From: Trebonia sp.
GTDB lineage: Bacteria; Actinomycetota; Actinomycetes; Streptosporangiales; Streptosporangiaceae
Assembly: GCA_030043595.1 (NCBI GenBank)
Contig: JASHXJ010000321.1
Location: 1 to 11,680, forward strand
Reading direction: 5' to 3'
Length of the DNA: 11,680 nt
The notes beneath the pieces are model-generated. The model did no database searches. It had not been told where the DNA came from and saw nothing but the letters and a program-made list of their open reading frames with translations. The position numbers and the translations under genes are program-made. This document shows, in pieces, positions 8,280 to 11,680 of the stretch. How positions within the stretch are numbered: position 1 is the first letter of the stretch; every line of letters starts with the position of its first letter.

Positions 8280-8302
8280 TTGAGCGTAACGGTAACGTTC
8301 AA
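8280..8302. promoter_or_regulatory. Imperfect 23-bp dyad, candidate operator
   Basis: The two ends are TTGA and TCAA, and the halves read TTGA-n-CGT-n-AC and GT-n-ACG-n-TCAA about a central G. Nine of eleven pairs are complementary. The site lies 290 bp upstream of the antiporter start and a little beyond the decayed transposase. Its length and symmetry fit a dimeric repressor site, but no regulator gene is in the window. A weak promoter-like pair on the minus strand (ATGAAA at 8244-8239 and AAGTAT at 8220-8215, 18 bp apart) lies just downstream and could drive the operon with a leader of roughly 200 bases; this is weak evidence. Confidence 0.3.
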
Positions 8303-8333
8303 GTATTGAGACATGTCGCCTTCTAGTACCGCC

Positions 8334-8367
8334 CGCACTTAGTGATCTTGCGCACTTAGTGATCTTG
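8334..8367. repeat. Perfect 17-bp tandem duplication
   Basis: The unit CGCACTTAGTGATCTTG occurs twice with no gap (8334-8350 and 8351-8367). On the minus strand it reads CAAGATCACTAAGTGCG and contains the TAA that ends the decayed transposase frame, so the duplication repeats the last codons and the stop. It may be a replication-slippage product at the end of the old insertion sequence. The adjacent GTACTAG (minus strand, 8329-8323) may mark the end of the element. Confidence 0.8.
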
Positions 8368-8659
8368 CCGGCGTTGTCGTTTGTAGTGGCAGTGGCGGCG
8401 GATCTCCGCTGCCGGGGTCATGAGGTCGCGGCCGCCGTCCGCGGGCTGACCCGGGTGGCGACGAGCCAGGCCAGGGCGATGCACCGGGTAGAAGGCGGCA
8501 GCGTGTCCGGGACGGCGTTTTCCCGAACCCGGTATCATCGCCGACCACGACGCCAACGGGGTCGCCCAGGGCGGCGGCAGCATAGCCGCGGCCGCGAGCA
8601 GGGAACGCGTGATCAAGTCCGGGCACGTCAATATCGCCTACCCTGACCAGCGGGGCCAC
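8356..8659 (-). pseudogene. Decayed transposase remnant, IS701-like (DDE type)
   Basis: Two overlapping minus-strand frames hold pieces of what looks like one transposase. One frame has LGDPVGVVVGDDTGFGK (coded around 8579-8529), close to the LGDP-GV-(V)DDTGF-KK block that carries the first catalytic Asp in IS701-group enzymes. The other frame, nearer the 3' end, has GGRDLMTPAAEIRR followed by HCHYKRQ and a TAA at 8358-8356, like the C-terminal GRDLIPLT-EIRR and HYRR segments of the same group. Most of the protein between and before these blocks is missing and the frame changes, so it is inactive. The family call is from remembered motifs. It could be another DDE family or, less likely, chance resemblance. 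Confidence 0.5.
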
Positions 8660-8660
8660 C

Positions 8661-9212
8661 CTGGTAATTCAGTCCCAGCACCTGAACCATCCCCGCGGTG
8701 GCCGGGCTGTCTCAGCCAGATCCAACCCCCCAGCGAGTATCGACAATTATCTAAATAGCCTTGCGGGATCACGATCTCTATGTGCGAACGTGCGATCCCT
8801 GATGCAATTGAAGTAAACCCAGATGCCGTCTATCGCAACTGCGCCGGATGTGACGATAGTGTTCACGGCACCCCTGGCCATGCTCAGGTCCGCTAACCCC
8901 ATGTCAGCCACGGTCTGCCGAACAGGCCATTCCTTTTCCACAACTGGCCGTCAGTGACCTGATGACAGAGCTTTGCCGCACGCGCGGAGGCTGAGGCTCT
9001 CGTCAAGACCGCCTGTCCCGCGCGGGCTGAGCAGCTGCCGGCGGGTTCGGGTCGTGCAATCGTTGCTCACCGGCGTGCGGCCGCCGAGCTGACTTCCCGG
9101 CGCGGCACTGCGGCGGCAACCGTATCCATCGGGTCGAGATGACCGGCTCCGTGACGATTTGAGCACGCACCGTGCACACGATTGCGGCACGGAAGCGCCG
9201 TCGGGGCGCAAA
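8661..9212. other. Gene-free stretch between the IS remnant and the terminator
   Basis: I see no supportable gene here. Around 8745-8945 the base composition is visibly less GC-rich and short frames exist on both strands (a 64-residue minus-strand frame from a GTG at 8941, a 38-residue plus-strand frame at 8780-8896). Neither has a ribosome-binding site or a recognisable family. The stretch may be remains of the same insertion event or old intergenic DNA. Confidence 0.5.
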
Positions 9213-9251
9213 TGCCGCGTGCCGCCGTCCCGAGGACGGCGGCACGCGGCA
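9213..9251 (-). terminator. Strong hairpin, probable transcription terminator
   Basis: A perfect 18-bp inverted repeat (TGCCGCGTGCCGCCGTCC and its complement) flanks the 3-base loop CGA. It begins 24 bases beyond the stop codon of the minus-strand secreted-protein gene. Read on the minus strand the stem is followed only by TTT and then G/C, so there is little U-tract. Hairpin terminators with short or no U-tract are common in actinomycetes. Confidence 0.8.
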
Positions 9252-9275
9252 CGCTCGGCAACTGACAGCCGGCTG

Positions 9276-10361
9276 CTAGGAGCTCTCGAAGCCCGGGTTC
9301 GCGGTCGAGATGTCGTAGCTGTTGCCCCAGTACCACTGCGTGGCGTTGGCGCCGGGCACGACGTGCGGCACACCGGTGGGGTCGGCGATCCAGTACCGGA
9401 CCCTGGACTGCATCCACTGCGGGAGGGTCGCCACGCTGTCCCTGACCGCCTGCCAGTCGTCGATGAACGTGTAGAGGATGGCCACGTCGTCCCGGTCGGC
9501 GTTCAGCTTGGCCTCCACCCAGGGCGCGGCCTGCCACGGGTTCGCGCAGCCTGGCTCCACGTCCAGCACTGCTGCCGAGGGGTCGCTGCCGTTCGTGTCG
9601 ATCCACAGGACGTGCCCGCGCCCCGCCACGGCGGACGGCGAGACGGCGTAGCCGCCGTCGGCGTAGGTAGCGACCTGCTGATCAGCGGGAATCGAGGCCG
9701 GGTCCACCGAGTCGTAGAAGAGGAATGGCTTGGGCGGCGGGGCAGGAGCGGCCGGGTGAGCGGGCTGCGCCGGCTTGCTTGGCGCCGCGTGAGCGTGCAC
9801 CACTGGCGGCTTGGCGGCGGCCGGGTGCGTTGCTACCCGGGTGGCCCCGGCGGAGTGCGTGCTGGCCCGCTGCGCCAGGGCGTGAGCGGTCTTCGTGAGG
9901 GTGCTAGCGGAACCGTCCCGGGAACCGGACTGCGCGCCGGCACCTGGCCACCGCAGGCCGTCGACCCAGTCGAAGAGCGCGGACGTGGTGTGCAGGGACG
10001 AGGATTGCTGCCTGGCACCGCCGGCCATGGCCAGGCTGCTGGCCGCTGGCACCGAGCCGGCCGTCGCCCCGAACACAGCGACCGCGCCGACTCCGGCCGC
10101 CGCGACCGCGGTCACGGCGGCCAGCGACGCGCGAGGGTGCTTTCGAGCGTGCCGACGGGCGTTGCGGGACTGGGAGGACAGGAAAGGTGCTGCCTTGAAA
10201 CGGGGGGACAAGAGAGTAGACCCTTGAGTCGAACGCGCGCTCGCATCAGGAGGCGCTCTGTGACCACCCTGGCGCTGTCGGCCGGTGCGATGCACCGTGG
10301 CGACGACAGGGGCGTGGACGTTGACGCGGGTCAAGGCGACATGTTGCGGGGGGGCAACCAT
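9276..10361 (-). CDS. Secreted or membrane-anchored protein with GH25/DUF1906-like C-terminal domain
   Basis: Up to 361 residues. A basic stretch (54-78, RNARRHARKHPR) precedes one hydrophobic segment (80-107), which may be a signal peptide or anchor. Residues 108-212 are a Ser/Ala/Pro/His-rich linker. Residues 213-361 form a compact domain: FLFYDSVDP, ATYADGGYAVS, VLWIDTNGSDP, VLDVEPG (265-271), VAILYTF, VRYWIADPTG and TQWYWGNSYD. This matches a family of actinobacterial secreted proteins with a glycoside-hydrolase-like (GH25/DUF1906) barrel, in which DxE at 267-269 would be the catalytic pair; activity on cell wall is unproven. The start is uncertain. ATG at 10361 lacks a good ribosome-binding site and leaves 50 odd residues before the basic stretch; a TTG at 10211 with AAGGG upstream would give a more usual leader. 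An 18-bp hairpin follows the gene. Confidence 0.75.
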   Translation of the reverse strand: MVAPPQHVALTRVNVHAPVVATVHRTGRQRQGGHRAPPDASARSTQGSTLLSPRFKAAPFLSSQSRNARRHARKHPRASLAAVTAVAAAGVGAVAVFGATAGSVPAASSLAMAGGARQQSSSLHTTSALFDWVDGLRWPGAGAQSGSRDGSASTLTKTAHALAQRASTHSAGATRVATHPAAAKPPVVHAHAAPSKPAQPAHPAAPAPPPKPFLFYDSVDPASIPADQQVATYADGGYAVSPSAVAGRGHVLWIDTNGSDPSAAVLDVEPGCANPWQAAPWVEAKLNADRDDVAILYTFIDDWQAVRDSVATLPQWMQSRVRYWIADPTGVPHVVPGANATQWYWGNSYDISTANPGFESS

Positions 10362-10430
10362 CGCACGCCTGGGGTGCTATCAGGCTCAAGTTAACAACCG
10401 ATTGCAATGGGACATGACGGAAACGAGTAA

Positions 10431-10436
10431 AGTCAA
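10431..10436 (-). promoter_or_regulatory. Candidate -35 element of the secreted-protein gene
   Basis: The minus strand reads TTGACT immediately downstream of the palindrome at 10440-10453, within the only clearly AT-richer stretch near this gene (10385-10440). A -10 at 17-18 bp spacing is poor (TCCCAT), so the promoter is tentative. Confidence 0.3.
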
Positions 10437-10439
10437 ACC

Positions 10440-10453
10440 GTGACATGGGTCAC
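10440..10453. promoter_or_regulatory. CRP/FNR-like palindrome upstream of the secreted-protein gene
   Basis: GTGAC-ATGG-GTCAC is a perfect palindrome with 5-bp arms. With one flanking base on the minus strand it reads TGTGA-cccatg-TCACG, one base from the TGTGA-n6-TCACA consensus of CRP-family regulators. It sits four bases before a TTGACT hexamer and about 80 bp upstream of the ATG at 10361, a position that fits activation. The site type comes from family knowledge; binding is not shown. Confidence 0.4.
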
Positions 10454-10454
10454 A

Positions 10455-11012
10455 AACAGCACAGGCATCTGTCCCGCTTAGGGCAGCTTTCGCATGGTTC
10501 TGCGCACCATTTATACCGGTTTGTCTGTCCGAAAAGTGCCCTAAAGTCGGGAGTGCGTCCCCGGCTCCCTGCCGATTCCGCAGCACGGCCATCCCGCCGC
10601 GGGGGCCGCGGCGACCGCGGCACGGGACGCGCCGGACGGTGGCTGGCCAGCTGCCCGCGCCAGGGTGCGGCGGCCTTCAGCGGCAGCAGCAGGCCGGCAG
10701 GGCAAGATGAACTCTTGCCGAACTTCGGGGCGTCCGGCAGGGTGGTGCCGCGTGCGGCCACGCGATCGGCGCTTTGTCGCAGATCCGTGTGAACCGGACC
10801 ACGCCACGGATCGTCCCAGTTAAGAGGGACTGTGATCGGCTCTCCGCGTGGTGATCAGGTCGCGGCCCGCTGGGTAGTAGTTGCAGTGGCGCCGGGCACT
10901 GCGCCTGCCGTCCGATGGGGCGCACCACGAGCCAGGCGTTCAGCCGGAGGTAGCCACTTCATACTGAATTGTCGTTCCGCAGCAGCAACCGAACAGGACT
11001 GGGCAGGGCCTC
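10455..11012. other. Stretch without a clear gene
   Basis: Overlapping frames on both strands show no recognisable family. On the plus strand TTGTCT (10521-10526) and TAAAGT (10542-10547) make a weak promoter-like pair with short spacing, and a GTG at 10553 opens a 79-residue Arg/Ala/Gly-rich frame that ends at 10792. I do not call it a gene. The remainder (10793-11012) should hold the promoter of the gene at 11013, but I see no convincing hexamers. Confidence 0.45.
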
Positions 11013-11522
11013 ATGCGTCTCGCGCACGTACGACCGGCTGCCGTCAGCCTCGTGACATGCGGCGTCCTGGCCGCGACAGCGGCCGGGTTCTCGGTGGCAG
11101 CGGCCGCTACTCGGTCCGGCGCGCCCGGCGCCGCAGACGTGCTGGCGCAGACCGCTGCCGTTGTCACCGGAACCAGTCAGCAGTGCCGGCCGCTGCAGCT
11201 CCCGAAGGCGCCAAGCCCGTCGCCGAGTCCTAGCAAGAGCCCGCAGCCGACCAAGAGCCCTGCCCCCACGAAGAGCCCCAGCCCGACGACGAGCCCCAGC
11301 CCGGGCAGCAGCACGACGCCCAGCGACGGCGCGACTCCCACGGCCGACACGCAATCAGACACGAGCTCGCCGACCTCGGCTGATCTGGGATCGCCGCAGC
11401 CGACCGCTGATCCTTCCCCCAGCCCGTGGGGCTCGGCCGCAGCGTCCGGCCAGGCGGCCTCGGCCTCGGCGTCGGCCTCGACCGCGGCCTCGGCGTCGGC
11501 CGCCGAGGCCGCGGCCGCGTAG
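11013..11522 (+). CDS. Secreted Ser/Pro/Lys-repeat protein with overprinted C-terminus
   Basis: 169 residues. MRLAHVRPAA followed by a hydrophobic run (11-32, ending SVAAAA) is a plausible signal peptide with cleavage after the Ala cluster. Residues 33-63 are the only ordinary sequence (one Cys at 58). Residues 65-99 are a repeat of SPSPSKSPQPTKSP type, typical of cell-wall-spanning stalks in actinomycetes. Residues 100-138 are Thr/Ser/Asp/Pro-rich. The tail (140-169) is almost pure Ser/Ala and is antisense to the start of an aldehyde dehydrogenase-like frame, so it may have been acquired when the gene was cut and joined to foreign DNA. GCAGGG lies six bases before the ATG. No functional domain is recognisable; it may be a linker protein or a truncated larger secreted protein. 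Confidence 0.6.
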   Translation: MRLAHVRPAAVSLVTCGVLAATAAGFSVAAAATRSGAPGAADVLAQTAAVVTGTSQQCRPLQLPKAPSPSPSPSKSPQPTKSPAPTKSPSPTTSPSPGSSTTPSDGATPTADTQSDTSSPTSADLGSPQPTADPSPSPWGSAAASGQAASASASASTAASASAAEAAAA

Positions 11523-11635
11523 CCCACCACCGCTCCGGTCCGGGCCGGGTCGTAGACGGGGAAGGTGGCGGTCGCGGGCCGCTCCTCTCCGGCGATGAGC
11601 AACGTGGTGCGGACCGGGGTGGCGTCTGCTGTCAT
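11440..11635 (-). pseudogene. Aldehyde dehydrogenase 5' fragment, truncated
   Basis: From an ATG at 11635 (GGGACGAG upstream) the first 62 or so residues read like an aldehyde dehydrogenase N-terminus: LLIAGEERPA (13-21 region), ATFPVYDPARTGAVVGYAAA (about 23-42), ADAEAAVEADAEAEAAWP (46-63). These match the familiar IxGE...F-VxDPA-GxVVG-AAA-ADAEAAV-AA-AAWP pattern. Beyond Trp62 (near 11450) the frame becomes the antisense of the Ser/Pro-repeat gene and all homology stops; the catalytic domain is absent. The linker helix is also Glu/Asp/Ala-expanded, matching a short DNA repeat at 11461-11500. I infer a rearrangement that left only the 5' end. It is unlikely to make a functional enzyme. Confidence 0.6.
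11461..11500. repeat. Short 24-bp-period direct repeat in the overlap zone
   Basis: CGGCCTCGGCGTCGGC occurs at 11461-11476 and again at 11485-11500. It codes the Ser/Ala tail on the plus strand and the Ala/Asp/Glu run of the aldehyde dehydrogenase fragment on the minus strand. Slippage in this GC-rich unit could explain the extra acidic residues in the latter. Confidence 0.6.
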
Positions 11636-11680
11636 GTGATCTCGTCCCTGCTGAGCGTTCCGTGCCGGATCGGCGCTTTG

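Noticed and set aside
8780..8896. A 38-residue plus-strand frame with a CxxC pair
   Set aside because: No ribosome-binding site and too short to judge; the Cys pair alone is not evidence.
8747..8941. A 64-residue minus-strand frame starting with GTG
   Set aside because: No ribosome-binding site, no recognisable family, and it lies in a stretch of decayed DNA.
9040..9060. GGTTCG-like T-loop resemblance, considered as a tRNA
   Set aside because: No acceptor stem, anticodon arm or matching D-arm could be folded around it.
9159..10394. A 411-codon open frame on the plus strand
   Set aside because: It is antisense to the GH25-like gene, whose minus-strand product has clear domain motifs and a terminator at its 3' end.
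10763..10777. GATCGGCGCTTTG repeated near 10763 and at the right edge of the window
   Set aside because: About one 13-base repeat is expected by chance in a window of this size.

Overview
The window is GC-rich, with GTG starts, strong GC preference at third codon positions and Ala/Pro-rich linkers. It carries PknB-type kinases, an FHA/zinc-ribbon protein and a GH25-like secreted protein. Together these indicate an actinomycete (Actinomycetota, complex soil-type lineage). I cannot name the genus from sequence alone. Most reading frames opposite the real genes are also open, as expected at this GC, and I have discounted them.

Left two thirds (1-7990): one compact minus-strand transcription unit. 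In order of transcription it encodes: a CPA2-type cation/proton antiporter with a cytosolic C-terminal domain (7990-5996); a transmembrane PknB-type Ser/Thr kinase with an extracellular C-terminal domain (5988-4294); a cytosolic FAD/NAD(P)-binding Rossmann protein (4249-2648); a four-helix membrane protein (2630-2187); a zinc-ribbon plus FHA protein (2190-700, ATGA overlap with the preceding gene); and a kinase-fold protein whose catalytic HRD aspartate is alanine (677 to beyond position 1). Gaps are 7, 44, 17, -4 and 22 bases, so co-transcription and translational coupling are likely. The set reads as a phospho-signalling module: an active kinase writes phosphothreonine, the FHA protein reads it, a probable pseudokinase scaffolds, and a transporter and a flavoprotein-like enzyme are the likely outputs. 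I do not recognise this exact combination as a named system.

Middle (7991-9275): intergenic. It holds a 23-bp imperfect dyad, a decayed transposase remnant that resembles the IS701 group with a 17-bp tandem duplication over its stop codon, about 550 bases with no supportable gene, and a perfect 18-bp stem hairpin that should end the next minus-strand gene.

Right third (9276-11680): a minus-strand secreted or membrane-anchored protein with a GH25/DUF1906-like C-terminal domain, preceded by a promoter-like AT-richer stretch and a CRP/FNR-like palindrome. Then comes about 550 bases without a clear gene. A plus-strand Ser/Pro/Lys-repeat secreted protein follows, and its 3' end overlaps, in antisense, a 5' fragment of an aldehyde dehydrogenase gene. 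That last junction looks like a rearrangement breakpoint that overprinted a new C-terminal tail.
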